From NCBI RefSeq assembly GCF_004795015.1, contig NZ_SSBI01000011.1, forward strand, positions 1 through 64,000: a stretch of DNA of 64,000 nt. The letters are read 5' to 3'. Positions 45,926 through 57,020 of this stretch are shown here, one piece after another (within the stretch, counting starts at the first letter, position 1; each line of letters begins with the position of its first letter). The stretch comes from Streptomyces sp. A1277 (GTDB taxonomy: Bacteria > Actinomycetota > Actinomycetes > Streptomycetales > Streptomycetaceae). The notes under the pieces are model-generated. The model was given only the letters and a program-made list of their open reading frames with translations. It made no database searches and was not told the DNA's origin. The translations under genes were made by a program, and so were the position numbers.

Positions 45926-47359
45926 ATGCAGTTCAAGGGCAGGTCCGCCGACCTGGATCAGCTGGCTCGGCAGCTGGGCCTGGTCGTCGGCGGTACGGGT
46001 GCCACCCGTGGCCAGGCCGTGATCGTGACGGGCCGGCGCCGGGTGGGCAAGTCTCGTCTGGTCCAGGAGTTCTGCGACCGTTCCGAGCTTCCCTACGCGG
46101 TCTTCCAAGCGACCCGGGGACGCAATGCCGTGGCCGAGCGGGCGGACTTCGCCGCGACGCTGGCGCACTCCCCTCTTCCCGGGGCCGATCTGGTGGCCGG
46201 GCTGCAGGCTTCCGACTGGAATCAGGCGCTGCGCTCCCTGGCGGTCGCGGTTCCGGACGATGTCCCGAGCATCGCGGTGCTCGACGAGGTGCCGTGGCTG
46301 GTGGAGCAGGACGGGGAGTTCGAGGGGGCGCTGCAGACGGTCTGGGACCGGCACCTGTCCGCCAAGCCCGTCCTGTTGATCCTGGTCGGCAGTGACATGT
46401 CGGTGATGGAGGCGCTGCAGTCCTATGGGCGCCCATTTTTCGGCCGGGCGGCCAAGATGACCGTACAGCCGCTGCATCTGGCCGATGTGCAGGCGATGAC
46501 CGGGCTCGACGCGGCGGAAGCGGTGGACGCGCTGCTGATCACCGGAGGGTTCCCGGAGATCGTTCAGTCCTGGCGGCCGGGGATGGGTCCCAGGGACTTC
46601 CTGCGCGAGGCTGTGTCCAACCCGCTTGCGCCGCTGTTGGTGGCGGGCGAACTGTCGCTGCTGGGGGAGTTTCCCGAGGCATCCCACTCGCGCGCGATCC
46701 TGGAAGCGGTCGGCAGTGGCGAGCGGACCTTTTCCACCATTGCCGCACAGGCCGGCGGTGCGGGCGCGCTGCCCTCGGGCACGCTGTCTCCGTTGTTGAA
46801 CACGCTGCTGGCCAAGCGCGTCCTGGCCGCTGAGCTGCCGCTCTCCGTCAAGGCGGACAGCAAGAACAAGCGCTACCGGATCGCCGATCCGTATCTCCGG
46901 TTCTGGCTGGCCTTCCTCCAGCGCGGGATCCCGCTCATCGAGCGTGGCCGTGGTGATCTGGCACTGGAGCGCATCGAGCGGTCGTGGACGACCTGGCGGG
47001 GCCGGGCCGTCGAGCCGGTCGTCCGCGAGTCGCTGCTGCGGTTGCTGCCCGATGAGAGGTGGCCGCGGACGGAGGCGGTCGGGGGCTGGTGGAACCGGCA
47101 GAACAACCCGGAGATCGACCTGATCGGAACCGACCGTGAACCCGTGGCGGGGCAGGTCCACTTCATCGGCTCGGTGAAGTGGCTGGAGTCGCAGCCGTTC
47201 GGCCGTCGTGAGTACGACGCCCTGGTACGGGACATGCTCGCCGTGCCCGGGGCGGGGCCGGACACGGCGCTGGTCGCGGTGTCCCGTTGCGGTGTCGAGG
47301 GCGATCTGCCTCTGGCGGCCCACTGGGGCCCGGACGACCTTGTCCGTGCCTGGCGGTAA
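45926..47359 (+). CDS. AAA ATPase with C-terminal DUF234 (restriction-like) domain
   Basis: A 477-residue protein of the ATPase_2 (AAA)-DUF234 family, which is especially common in archaea. The P-loop is GRRRVGKSRL (about residues 36-45), Walker B is IAVLDEVPWL, and an LLITGGFPEIVQ-type sensor region follows. Then a winged-helix segment leads to DUF234, a PD-(D/E)xK-like fold with NPEIDLIG and FIGSVKW; the Glu usually preceding x-Lys reads Ser. Cellular role unknown; mobile-element or stress/defence roles are suspected for the family. GGGG lies six bases before the ATG. It lies next to a tRNA gene, and its base composition is milder than that of its neighbours. Confidence 0.85.
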   Translation: MQFKGRSADLDQLARQLGLVVGGTGATRGQAVIVTGRRRVGKSRLVQEFCDRSELPYAVFQATRGRNAVAERADFAATLAHSPLPGADLVAGLQASDWNQALRSLAVAVPDDVPSIAVLDEVPWLVEQDGEFEGALQTVWDRHLSAKPVLLILVGSDMSVMEALQSYGRPFFGRAAKMTVQPLHLADVQAMTGLDAAEAVDALLITGGFPEIVQSWRPGMGPRDFLREAVSNPLAPLLVAGELSLLGEFPEASHSRAILEAVGSGERTFSTIAAQAGGAGALPSGTLSPLLNTLLAKRVLAAELPLSVKADSKNKRYRIADPYLRFWLAFLQRGIPLIERGRGDLALERIERSWTTWRGRAVEPVVRESLLRLLPDERWPRTEAVGGWWNRQNNPEIDLIGTDREPVAGQVHFIGSVKWLESQPFGRREYDALVRDMLAVPGAGPDTALVAVSRCGVEGDLPLAAHWGPDDLVRAWR

Positions 47360-47407
47360 CCGGGGAAAAGGCCGGGGACCACGGATCCTCCGGCATGGAA
47401 CAAGAAA

Positions 47408-47439
47408 GCCTCTGACTTGCATTTCTGCAGGTCAGAGGC
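47408..47439. terminator. bidirectional terminator between AAA-DUF234 gene and tRNA-Arg
   Basis: GCCTCTGAC and GTCAGAGGC arms, extended inward by TTGC/GCAG, form a strong hairpin followed by TTCTTT on the plus strand and TTTCTTG on the minus strand. It should stop transcripts from both the ATPase gene and the tRNA. Confidence 0.85.
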
Positions 47440-47461
47440 TTCTTTAGCACTTCTCGCGAAG

Positions 47462-47533
47462 TGCCCCCGGCAGGATTCGAACCTGCGCACCCGGCTCCGG
47501 AGGCCGATGCTCTATCCCCTGAGCTACGGGGGC
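47462..47533 (-). tRNA. tRNA-Arg, anticodon CCG
   Basis: A 72-base cloverleaf on the minus strand. Acceptor GCCCCCG pairs with CGGGGGC, the D-arm is GCTC/GAGC, the anticodon stem TCGGC/GCCGG holds loop CTCCGGA with anticodon CCG (reads CGG), and the T-arm is GCAGG-TTCGAAT-CCTGC. The discriminator base is A and CCA is not encoded. A terminator follows 22 bases downstream. Confidence 0.95.
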
Positions 47534-47728
47534 GTATCGCTGTGCTGCTCTGCGACGGGTGAAACACTACCAGCTCCGACGGGGTGCCCGTGAACAGGTA
47601 TTCCGCGTCATCGGGCGACGCCGGGAGACCCCTCGCACACACATCCGGCCATCCTCACCGCCCCCCGTCCGGGGACGGAAGTGGGCAAAACCCGGACGCA
47701 GCCCCTCCGGCCCACCTACTCTCGAAGG
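47534..47728. other. intergenic region with probable leaderless promoter of the receiver gene
   Basis: This gap follows the tRNA 5' end. TACTCT (47717-47722) ends six bases before the GTG of the receiver gene, and no usable Shine-Dalgarno sequence is present, suggesting a leaderless transcript. The tRNA promoter must lie on the opposite strand here but is not distinct. Confidence 0.45.
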
Positions 47729-48163
47729 GTGTCAGGGGCATGCGGCCGCGTGCTTGTTGTCGACGACAACAAGGTCATCCGGCAGTTGATCAGGGTCAAC
47801 CTTGAGCTTGAGGGCTTCGAGGTCGTGACCGCGGGCGATGGTGTCGAGTGTCTGGATCTGGTCCACCGGGTACGCCCCGATGTGATCACGCTCGATGTCG
47901 TCATGCCGCGGCTGGACGGTCTTCAGACGGCCACCCGACTCCGGTCCGATCCGCGCACGGGCCAACTGCCCGTCGCGATCATCAGCGCCTGCACCCCGTT
48001 CGAGGTGGACCACGGGGTCGCGGCCGGTGTCGACGCGTTCCTGGCCAAGCCCTTCGAACCGAGCGAGCTGGTGCGGCTCGTGCGGCGGCTGATGGAGCGC
48101 GGGCGGCCGCCCGTCCTGGACGGCGGGCCGGGTGCCGGGCGGGCGGAGAGTGCCGCGGGCTGA
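47729..48163 (+). CDS. stand-alone response-regulator receiver protein
   Basis: A 144-residue CheY-like protein. The receiver domain fills it: acidic pocket VVDDNK, phospho-acceptor Asp in PDVITLDVVMP, conserved Thr/Ser replaced in the AIISACTPF segment, and the Lys in AKPFEP. There is no output domain; a 20-residue Gly/Arg-rich tail ends the protein. The GTG at 47729 appears leaderless. No histidine kinase gene is near. It may act through protein-protein contact. Confidence 0.88.
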   Translation: MSGACGRVLVVDDNKVIRQLIRVNLELEGFEVVTAGDGVECLDLVHRVRPDVITLDVVMPRLDGLQTATRLRSDPRTGQLPVAIISACTPFEVDHGVAAGVDAFLAKPFEPSELVRLVRRLMERGRPPVLDGGPGAGRAESAAG

Positions 48164-48261
48164 CCGTGCGGCGGGATCGTAACCGCCGGACGGGCCCGAT
48201 GGCTGACCGCATGGCGAAACCGGTTCGCGAAAGGCCCCCCTCCCTCCCATACGCTGGTCCC

Positions 48262-49419
48262 GTGACCCCCGTCGACCTCTCCACGACCGTGCTGCACGCC
48301 GTGCGCCGCGCGGTCGGTGAGGACGCCTTGCGCGCGCCCGTGCCCGCGCGCGTACGGGTGGAGAGGACACGGCCCGGCGGGCGCGGCGACTACGCGAGCG
48401 CCGTCGCCCTCCAGCTGGCCGGCCCCGCCGCACTGCCCGCCCGCGAGGTCGCCGAGATCCTCCGCGACCGGCTCACCGGAGCGCCCGGCATCGCAGGCGT
48501 AGAGATCACCGGCCCCGGCTTCCTGAACTTCACGCTCGACGCCTCGGCCGGCGCCGCCGCCCACCGCGACATCGTGCGTCGGGTGCGGGAGGAGGGGGAG
48601 CGGTACGGGTACGGGGACGACCTCGCCGGACAGCGGCTGGGCGTCGTCCACGCCCGCGAGGTCCGGGCCGCCGTCACCGCCGACGCGGTCCGCCGGCTGC
48701 TGACCGCCCAGGGGGCCGTCGTACGCCTCAGCTGCGAGGGGGAGCCGGACGCGGACTGGGCTCGGCTCGGGGTCGCCACCGACGCGTACGGGAAGCCGCC
48801 GGCCGGGCCCGGCGCGGACCGGCCGGCGTCCGGCGTCGCCGCCTACGGGCGCGCCGCCGACGGGCCCGACGCCCCCGGGACGCCGCTCGTCCCGGTGCGC
48901 CCCGTCCCCGCCGGGGACACCGCCGCGACCCTGCTCACCCGGCTCGGCCCCGACGCCGCCCGCTGGGGGCTGCTCCGGCCCGCCGGGCACGACCACGCGC
49001 CCCTCGGTCCCGAGCTGATCGTGCAGACCGAGGCCAACGCCCTCTTCCGGGTCCGCTACGCGTACGCCCGCACCCGTGCCGTGGTCCGGGAGGCGGGACG
49101 GCTCGGTGTCGTCGTCCCGGGGGACGGCGAGGACATCGACGCCACCGAGGCGTCCGCCGCCCTGCTCGCGCTGCTCGCCGACCACCCCGCCGTGCTCGCC
49201 GCCGCCGCCCGGCACCGCGCGCCCGACCGGCTCGCCCGGCACCTCGAAGCGGTCGCGGGCGCCTTCTTCGACTTCCACGACGCCGCCCCACCGCTGCCCG
49301 TCGGGGACGAGAAACCCTCGGCCGCCCACCGCTCCCGGCTGGCCATCGCCGAAGCCGCCGGGACGGTGCTGGCCGGCGGCCTGTCCCTGCTCGGCGTCAG
49401 CGCGCCCGAACACCTCTGA
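48262..49419 (+). CDS. degenerate arginyl-tRNA synthetase homologue (no catalytic core)
   Basis: A 385-residue protein against about 580 for ArgRS. The N-terminal tRNA-recognition domain is kept (DYASAVALQLAG ... VEITGPGFLNFTLD). The C-terminal DALR anticodon-binding domain is also present (EANALFRVRYAYARTRAVVREAG ... HLEAVAGAFFDFHD). The Rossmann catalytic core is shrunken, and neither HIGH nor KMSKS signatures remain. It cannot be a functional aminoacylating enzyme; tRNA binding may persist. The GTG at 48262 seems leaderless, with TACGCT six bases upstream. It lies 25 bases upstream of lysA, matching the argS-lysA gene order of Corynebacterium. Confidence 0.85.
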   Translation: MTPVDLSTTVLHAVRRAVGEDALRAPVPARVRVERTRPGGRGDYASAVALQLAGPAALPAREVAEILRDRLTGAPGIAGVEITGPGFLNFTLDASAGAAAHRDIVRRVREEGERYGYGDDLAGQRLGVVHAREVRAAVTADAVRRLLTAQGAVVRLSCEGEPDADWARLGVATDAYGKPPAGPGADRPASGVAAYGRAADGPDAPGTPLVPVRPVPAGDTAATLLTRLGPDAARWGLLRPAGHDHAPLGPELIVQTEANALFRVRYAYARTRAVVREAGRLGVVVPGDGEDIDATEASAALLALLADHPAVLAAAARHRAPDRLARHLEAVAGAFFDFHDAAPPLPVGDEKPSAAHRSRLAIAEAAGTVLAGGLSLLGVSAPEHL

Positions 49420-49444
49420 AGACTTGAGAGAGCAGAGCCACACC

Positions 49445-50836
49445 ATGAGCCGATCCGCACACCCCGCCGGGCCCCGTCACGCCGACGTCATGGCGGAGGG
49501 CCACTACACCGCCCCCGCCGACGACCTCAACGTCCTGGACGAGAAGGTGTGGTCCCGCACCGTCACCCGGGACGAGCACGGCGCCCTGACCGTCGGCGGG
49601 ATCGAAGTCGCCCGTCTCGCCGAGGAGTTCGGCACCCCGGCCTACTTCCTGGACGAGGCCGACTTCCGGGCCCGCTGCCGCGCCTGGGCCGACGCCTTCG
49701 GGCCCGGCGCCGACGTCTTCTACGCCGGCAAGGCGTTCCTGTCCCGGGCCGTCGTGCGCTGGCTCAAGGAGGAGGGGCTCAACCTCGACGTCTGCTCGGG
49801 CGGCGAGCTGACCACCGCGCTGGACGCCGGGATGCCCGCCGAACGCATCGCCTTCCACGGCAACAACAAGACGGTCGAGGAGATCGAGCGGGCCGTCGCG
49901 GCGGGCGTCGGGCGCATCGTCCTCGACTCCTTCCAGGAGATCGTCCGCGTCGCGCACATCGCACAGCGGCTCGGCAAGCGCCAGCGCGTCCAGATCCGGG
50001 TGACCGTCGGCGTCGAGGCGCACACCCACGAGTTCATCGCCACCGCCCACGAGGACCAGAAGTTCGGCATCGCGCTGGCCGGGGGACAGGCCGCCGAAGC
50101 GGTGCGCCGGGCGCTCACCCTGGACGGGCTCGAACTCATCGGCATCCACTCCCACATCGGCTCCCAGATCTTCGACATGGCCGGCTTCGAGGTCTCCGCC
50201 CGCCGCGTCGTGCAGCTGCTCGCCGAGGTGCGCGACGAACACGGCGTCGAACTGCCCGAGATCGACCTCGGCGGCGGCCTCGGCATCGCGTACACCTCCG
50301 AGGACGACCCCCGCGAGCCGGGCGAGATCGCCAAGTCGCTCGGCGACATCGTCACCCGCGAGTGCGAGGCCGCCGGGCTCGCCACCCCCCGCATCTCCGT
50401 CGAGCCCGGCCGCGCCATCGTCGGGCCGACCGCCTTCACGCTGTACGAGGTCGGCACGATCAAGCCGCTGGAGGGGCTGCGGACGTACGTCAGCGTCGAC
50501 GGCGGCATGTCGGACAACATCCGCACCGCGCTGTACGACGCCGAGTACAGCGTCGCGCTCGTCTCGCGCACCTCGGACGCCGAGCCGATGCTCGTCCGGG
50601 TCGTCGGCAAGCACTGTGAGAGCGGCGACATCGTGGTGAAGGACGCCTTCCTGCCGTCCGACCTGGCCCCCGGCGATCTGATCGCCGTGCCCGCCACCGG
50701 CGCGTACTGCCGCTCCATGGCGAGCAACTACAACCACGCCCTGCGCCCGCCGGTCGTCGCCGTGCGGGACGGGGCGGCACGGGTCATCGTCCGGCGCGAG
50801 ACGGAGGAAGATCTCCTGCGCCTCGACGTCGGCTGA
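49445..50836 (+). CDS. lysA: diaminopimelate decarboxylase
   Basis: A 463-residue PLP enzyme converting meso-diaminopimelate to lysine, the last step of lysine synthesis. The PLP Lys is in VFYAGKAFLS. Other family marks are NLDVCSGGEL, HSHIGSQI, DLGGGLGIAY, the active-site Cys in KHCESGD, and ATGAYCRSMASNYN near the C-terminus. Length is normal. The ATG at 49445 is preceded by AGAGAG. It is probably co-transcribed with the ArgRS-like gene. Confidence 0.97.
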   Translation: MSRSAHPAGPRHADVMAEGHYTAPADDLNVLDEKVWSRTVTRDEHGALTVGGIEVARLAEEFGTPAYFLDEADFRARCRAWADAFGPGADVFYAGKAFLSRAVVRWLKEEGLNLDVCSGGELTTALDAGMPAERIAFHGNNKTVEEIERAVAAGVGRIVLDSFQEIVRVAHIAQRLGKRQRVQIRVTVGVEAHTHEFIATAHEDQKFGIALAGGQAAEAVRRALTLDGLELIGIHSHIGSQIFDMAGFEVSARRVVQLLAEVRDEHGVELPEIDLGGGLGIAYTSEDDPREPGEIAKSLGDIVTRECEAAGLATPRISVEPGRAIVGPTAFTLYEVGTIKPLEGLRTYVSVDGGMSDNIRTALYDAEYSVALVSRTSDAEPMLVRVVGKHCESGDIVVKDAFLPSDLAPGDLIAVPATGAYCRSMASNYNHALRPPVVAVRDGAARVIVRRETEEDLLRLDVG

Positions 50837-50886
50837 CGCCGTATTTTTCGGGGCGTACCACGGAAGCCCCGTAAACATCTCAGGAT

Positions 50887-50915
50887 CCGGACGGGTGGCG
50901 GGAACGCCCGTCCGG
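50887..50915 (+). terminator. hairpin between lysA and hom (terminator or attenuator)
   Basis: CCGGACGGG and CCCGTCCGG form a perfect 9-base stem around an 11-base loop, 50 bases after lysA and 46 bases before hom. Without a U-tract its role is unsure. Confidence 0.55.
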
Positions 50916-50961
50916 TGAGTGAGACTGGTCCGTACAACAGATGTAAAGGAAACGAGGTCGG

Positions 50962-52272
50962 ATGATGCGTACGCGTCCGCTGAAGGTGGCGCTGCTGGGC
51001 TGTGGAGTGGTCGGCTCAGAGGTGGCGCGCATCATGACGACGCACGCCGACGACCTCGCCGCGCGCATCGGCGCGCCGGTGGAGCTCGCCGGTGTCGCCG
51101 TGCGCCGGCCCTCCAAGGTGCGCGAGGGCATCGACCCCGCCCTGATCACCACGGACGCGACCGCCCTGGTCAAACGGGGCGACATCGACGTCGTCATCGA
51201 GGTCATCGGGGGCATCGAGCCCGCCCGTACGCTCATCACCACCGCCTTCGAGCACGGCGCGAGCGTCGTCTCCGCCAACAAGGCGCTGCTCGCCGAGGAC
51301 GGCGCCGCCCTGCACGGCGCCGCCGAGCAGCACGGCCGGGACCTCTACTACGAGGCCGCCGTGGCCGGCGCGATCCCGCTGGTACGCCCGCTGCGCGAGT
51401 CCCTGGCCGGCGACAAGGTCAACCGGGTGCTCGGCATCGTCAACGGCACCACCAACTTCATCCTCGACAAGATGGACACCAGCGGCGCCGGCTACTCCGA
51501 GGCGCTGGACGAGGCCACCGCCCTCGGCTACGCGGAGGCGGACCCCACCGCCGACGTGGAGGGCTTCGACGCCGCCGCCAAGGCCGCGATCCTGGCCGGC
51601 ATCGCCTTCCACACCCGGGTGCGGATCGGTGACGTGCACCGCGAGGGCATCACCGAGGTCACCGCCGCCGACATCGCGTCCGCCCGCCGCATGGGCTGCA
51701 CCGTCAAGCTCCTCGCCATCTGCGAGCGCGCCGCCGACGGCGCCTCGGTGACGGCCCGCGTGCACCCCGCGATGATCCCGCTCAGCCACCCGCTGGCCTC
51801 CGTGCGCGAGGCGTACAACGCGGTGTTCGTGGAGGCCGAGGCGGCCGGGCAGCTCATGTTCTACGGGCCCGGCGCGGGCGGTGCGCCCACCGCGTCCGCG
51901 GTACTCGGCGACCTGGTGGCCGTCTGCCGCAACAAACTCAACGAGGCCCCCGGGCCCGGCGAGTCCGCGTACACGCGTCTGCCGGTGAGCCCCATGGGCG
52001 ACGTCGTCACGCGGTACCACATCAGCCTCGACGTGGCCGACAAGCCGGGCGTGCTCGCCCAGGTCGCGACGGTCTTCGCCGAGCAGGGCGTATCCATCGA
52101 CACGGTCCGTCAGAAGGGCCGGCCGGACAGTCAGGAATCCGGCGGCGAGGCTTCCCTCGTCGTCGTCACCCACCGCGCGCCCGACGCCGCCCTCTCCGGG
52201 ACCGTCGAGGCGCTGCGCAAGCTCGACACCGTGCGCGGTGTCGCCAGCATCATGCGTGTTGAAGGGGAGTAA
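50962..52272 (+). CDS. hom: homoserine dehydrogenase
   Basis: A 436-residue enzyme reducing aspartate semialdehyde to homoserine with NAD(P)H, at the branch to threonine and methionine. The N-terminal Rossmann fold has GCGVVGSEVA. The catalytic domain contains VSANKALLAEDG, NGTTNFILDKM and GYAEADPTADVEGFDAAAK. The C-terminal ACT domain (about residues 350-430) is expected to bind threonine for feedback inhibition. GAGG precedes the ATG. thrC follows after only six bases, so the two form an operon. Confidence 0.98.
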   Translation: MMRTRPLKVALLGCGVVGSEVARIMTTHADDLAARIGAPVELAGVAVRRPSKVREGIDPALITTDATALVKRGDIDVVIEVIGGIEPARTLITTAFEHGASVVSANKALLAEDGAALHGAAEQHGRDLYYEAAVAGAIPLVRPLRESLAGDKVNRVLGIVNGTTNFILDKMDTSGAGYSEALDEATALGYAEADPTADVEGFDAAAKAAILAGIAFHTRVRIGDVHREGITEVTAADIASARRMGCTVKLLAICERAADGASVTARVHPAMIPLSHPLASVREAYNAVFVEAEAAGQLMFYGPGAGGAPTASAVLGDLVAVCRNKLNEAPGPGESAYTRLPVSPMGDVVTRYHISLDVADKPGVLAQVATVFAEQGVSIDTVRQKGRPDSQESGGEASLVVVTHRAPDAALSGTVEALRKLDTVRGVASIMRVEGE

Positions 52273-52278
52273 GGACCC

Positions 52279-53349
52279 ATGACCACCAAGGGCACCCACC
52301 AGTGGCGCGGCATCATCGAGGAGTACCGGGACCGTCTCCCGGTCACGAGCACGACGCCGGTCGTCACGCTCCGTGAGGGCGGTACGCCGCTCGTCCCCGC
52401 TCAGGTCCTCTCCGAGCGCACGGGCTGCGAGGTGCACCTCAAGGTCGAGGGCGCCAACCCCACCGGGTCCTTCAAGGACCGCGGCATGACCATGGCCATC
52501 ACCCGGGCCAAGGAGGAGGGCGCGCAGGCCGTCATCTGCGCCTCCACCGGCAACACCTCCGCCTCCGCCGCCGCGTACGCGGTCCGGGCCGGCATGGTCT
52601 GCGCCGTCCTCGTGCCGCAGGGCAAGATCGCGCTCGGCAAGATGGGCCAGGCGCTCGTCCACGGCGCCAAGATCCTCCAGGTCGACGGCAACTTCGACGA
52701 CTGCCTGACGCTGGCCCGCTCGCTCTCGGACAACTACCCGGTGGCGCTGGTCAATTCGGTCAACCCGGTCCGCATCGAGGGCCAGAAGACCGCCGCGTTC
52801 GAGATCGTGGACGCGCTCGGCGACGCCCCGGACATCCACGTGCTCCCGGTCGGCAACGCGGGCAACATCACCGCGTACTGGAAGGGCTACACCGAGTACG
52901 CCGGGGACGGCGTGTCCACGCACAAGCCGCGGATGTGGGGCTTCCAGGCATCCGGCTCCGCGCCCATCGTGCGCGGCGAGGTCGTCAAGGACCCGTCGAC
53001 CATCGCCACCGCGATCCGGATCGGCAACCCGGCCTCCTGGAACTACGCGCTCGCCGCGCGGGACGAGTCGGGCGGCTTCATCGACGAGGTCACGGACCGT
53101 CAGATCCTCTCCGCCTACCGGCTGTTGGCCTCCCAGGAGGGCGTCTTCGTGGAGCCCGCATCGGCCGCGTCCGTCGCCGGGCTGCTCAAGGCCGCCGAAG
53201 AGGGCAAGGTCGACCCCGGGCAGCGGATCGTCTGCACGGTGACCGGAAACGGCCTCAAGGACCCGGACTGGGCCGTCGCGGGCGCCCCGCAGCCGGTCAC
53301 CGTCCCGGTCGACGCGGCCGCCGCCGCCGAGAAGCTGGGCCTCGCGTAA
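52279..53349 (+). CDS. thrC: threonine synthase
   Basis: A 356-residue PLP enzyme turning O-phosphohomoserine into threonine. The PLP-binding Lys is in [11 protein letters not shown]. Phosphate-binding loops include [13 protein letters not shown] and [12 protein letters not shown]. The ribosome-binding site GGGGAG overlaps the end of hom. A terminator hairpin lies 18 bases after the stop, so thrB has its own transcript. Confidence 0.98.
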   Translation: MTTKGTHQWRGIIEEYRDRLPVTSTTPVVTLREGGTPLVPAQVLSERTGCEVHLKVEGANPTGSFKDRGMTMAITRAKEEGAQAVICASTGNTSASAAAYAVRAGMVCAVLVPQGKIALGKMGQALVHGAKILQVDGNFDDCLTLARSLSDNYPVALVNSVNPVRIEGQKTAAFEIVDALGDAPDIHVLPVGNAGNITAYWKGYTEYAGDGVSTHKPRMWGFQASGSAPIVRGEVVKDPSTIATAIRIGNPASWNYALAARDESGGFIDEVTDRQILSAYRLLASQEGVFVEPASAASVAGLLKAAEEGKVDPGQRIVCTVTGNGLKDPDWAVAGAPQPVTVPVDAAAAAEKLGLA

Positions 53350-53658
53350 CCGCGTGAGCCACGGTGTCCCCGGGGCCAGTCGTACGACGGCCCCGGGGCA
53401 CCACGCGCGCGACGCCTCGTCAGAAACACCGCCCGACCGGCCCTTTCCGGGCCGGAGAGCGCATCGCGGGCGGGCGACACGCATCGTGCGCCTCCTGTGC
53501 GCCCTATGTCGCCACAGAACCTTCCTTCGATAAGCTGTACCCAACCCGCCCCGCCACATCTGCCGGGGTGCCCGGACCGTTGCGGCTCCCCCCGAACACA
53601 TCCCCGCAGTCGCAGCGCCCCGAATCCCCGCCGCCTCACAAGGAGAGTCGTCACAGCG
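53350..53658 (+). other. thrC-thrB intergenic region with terminator (53368-53398)
   Basis: CCCCGGGGCC and GGCCCCGGGG (53368-53377, 53389-53398) form a perfect 10-base stem around AGTCGTACGAC, a good terminator for hom-thrC. The remaining 260 bases should hold the thrB promoter; GATAAGCTGTACCC near 53528 is the only A/T-rich patch. No small gene is evident. Confidence 0.65.
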
Positions 53659-54603
53659 ATGGCCGGTCCCGCCTTCCGAGCCGCCGCCGTCCGGGTGCGC
53701 GTCCCCGCGACCAGCGCCAACCTGGGCCCCGGTTTCGACGCCCTCGGCCTGTCGCTCGGCCTGTACGACGACGTCGTCGTCCGCGTCGCCGACTCCGGAC
53801 TGCACATCGACATCGCCGGTGAGGGCGCGGACACCCTGCCCCGCGACGAGAAGCACCTGCTCGTACGGTCCCTGCGCACCGCCTTCGACCTGCTCGGCGG
53901 ACAGCCGCGCGGCCTGGAGATCGTCTGCGCCAACCGCATCCCGCACGGCCGCGGCCTCGGCTCGTCCTCCGCCGCCATCTGCGCCGGCATCGTCGCCGCC
54001 CGTGCCGTGACGACCGGCGGCGACGCCCGCCTCGACGACGCGGCCCTGCTGGAGCTCGCGACCGAGATCGAGGGCCACCCCGACAACGTCGCGGCCTGCC
54101 TGCTCGGCGGATTCACGCTCGCCTGGATGGACGGGGCGTCGGCCCGCGCCATCAGGATGGATCCCGCCGATTCCATCGTTCCGGTGGTTTTCGTCCCCGG
54201 CAAGCCGGTGCTCACCGAAACCGCCCGCGGACTGCTGCCGCGCACCGTCCCGCACGTCGACGCCGCCTTCAACGCGGGCCGTGCCGCCCTCCTCGTCGAG
54301 GCCCTGACCAGGCGCCCCGAACTGCTGCTCACGGCCACCGAGGACCGGCTGCACCAGGACTACCGCGCACCGGCCATGCCCGAGAGCGTCGAACTCGTGG
54401 GCCGGCTGCGCGCCGAGGGCGTCCCCGCGGTCATCTCCGGTGCCGGTCCGACGGTGCTGGCACTGGCCGAGGACGGTGCGGCCGACAAGGTCGCCCGACT
54501 GGCGGGCGAGGGGTGGGCGGCCAACCGGCTCACTCTCGACGCGCAGGGGGCGAGCGTCCTGCCGCTGGCGGCCCAGAGCGGGAGGCCGCAGGCCGAGAAG
54601 TGA
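53659..54603 (+). CDS. thrB: homoserine kinase
   Basis: A 314-residue GHMP kinase that phosphorylates homoserine. The nucleotide loop is PHGRGLGSSSAAICAG. The N-terminal motif VRVPATSANLGPGFDALGL is typical, and the C-terminal SGAGPTVLAL motif completes the set. The ATG at 53659 lies about 13 bases after AAGGAGAG; spacing is long but no closer start exists in frame. Normal length. Confidence 0.97.
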   Translation: MAGPAFRAAAVRVRVPATSANLGPGFDALGLSLGLYDDVVVRVADSGLHIDIAGEGADTLPRDEKHLLVRSLRTAFDLLGGQPRGLEIVCANRIPHGRGLGSSSAAICAGIVAARAVTTGGDARLDDAALLELATEIEGHPDNVAACLLGGFTLAWMDGASARAIRMDPADSIVPVVFVPGKPVLTETARGLLPRTVPHVDAAFNAGRAALLVEALTRRPELLLTATEDRLHQDYRAPAMPESVELVGRLRAEGVPAVISGAGPTVLALAEDGAADKVARLAGEGWAANRLTLDAQGASVLPLAAQSGRPQAEK

Positions 54604-54980
54604 TTGCCGGTGAGTGAGAGGGGGAATGTTTGTTGGAGCCGGTAGTGTTAACCTCAAGTCTGCAATCGACGTCCATGAGGCGCGTTGCTTCGTGTCCCCT
54701 TCGGGACCACCAATTCTTCCGGGAGCCTCCCCAACTGCCTGAGCAGCCTGCCTGAGCAGTTGCGAGCACGCTCCGGAACCGGCACGACACCCCTCGCTCG
54801 TCCAGGAGTGGGCCGAGCAGGGGGATGCTCGCGCCGGGCCCATGCACACGTTCATCTCTCCGCCGTTCTACCCGGCGGACCACCGCCCCGGCACGGGCCG
54901 CACCACCGAGGACCGCAGCCGGACAGCACAACCGGTCGCCGAGCCAGAAGGCCGACGTCCGCTCCAGGGAAGGACCCTTC
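54604..54980 (+). promoter_or_regulatory. long 5' leader of rho
   Basis: The 377 bases before rho contain an A/T-rich promoter-like patch (GGTAGTGTTAACC near 54640), a compact hairpin GTCCC-CTTC-GGGAC (54694-54707), and C-rich, G-poor stretches. Long C-rich leaders are typical of rho genes, where Rho terminates its own transcript; this control is inferred here. A small open frame exists in it but lacks support. Confidence 0.5.

Positions 54981-57020
<2,040 letters not shown>

Noticed and set aside
47462..47533. Integrated element at tRNA-Arg
   Set aside because: No duplicated tRNA 3' end, integrase, excisionase or transfer gene was found in the window.
51016..54855. A 1279-codon frame antisense to hom, thrC and thrB
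   Set aside because: It is produced by GC-biased codon use of three certain genes and has no protein-like features.
54842..54980. Small gene in the rho leader starting near 54842
   Set aside because: No convincing ribosome-binding site, and the frame runs into rho in a different phase. It is better read as untranslated leader.
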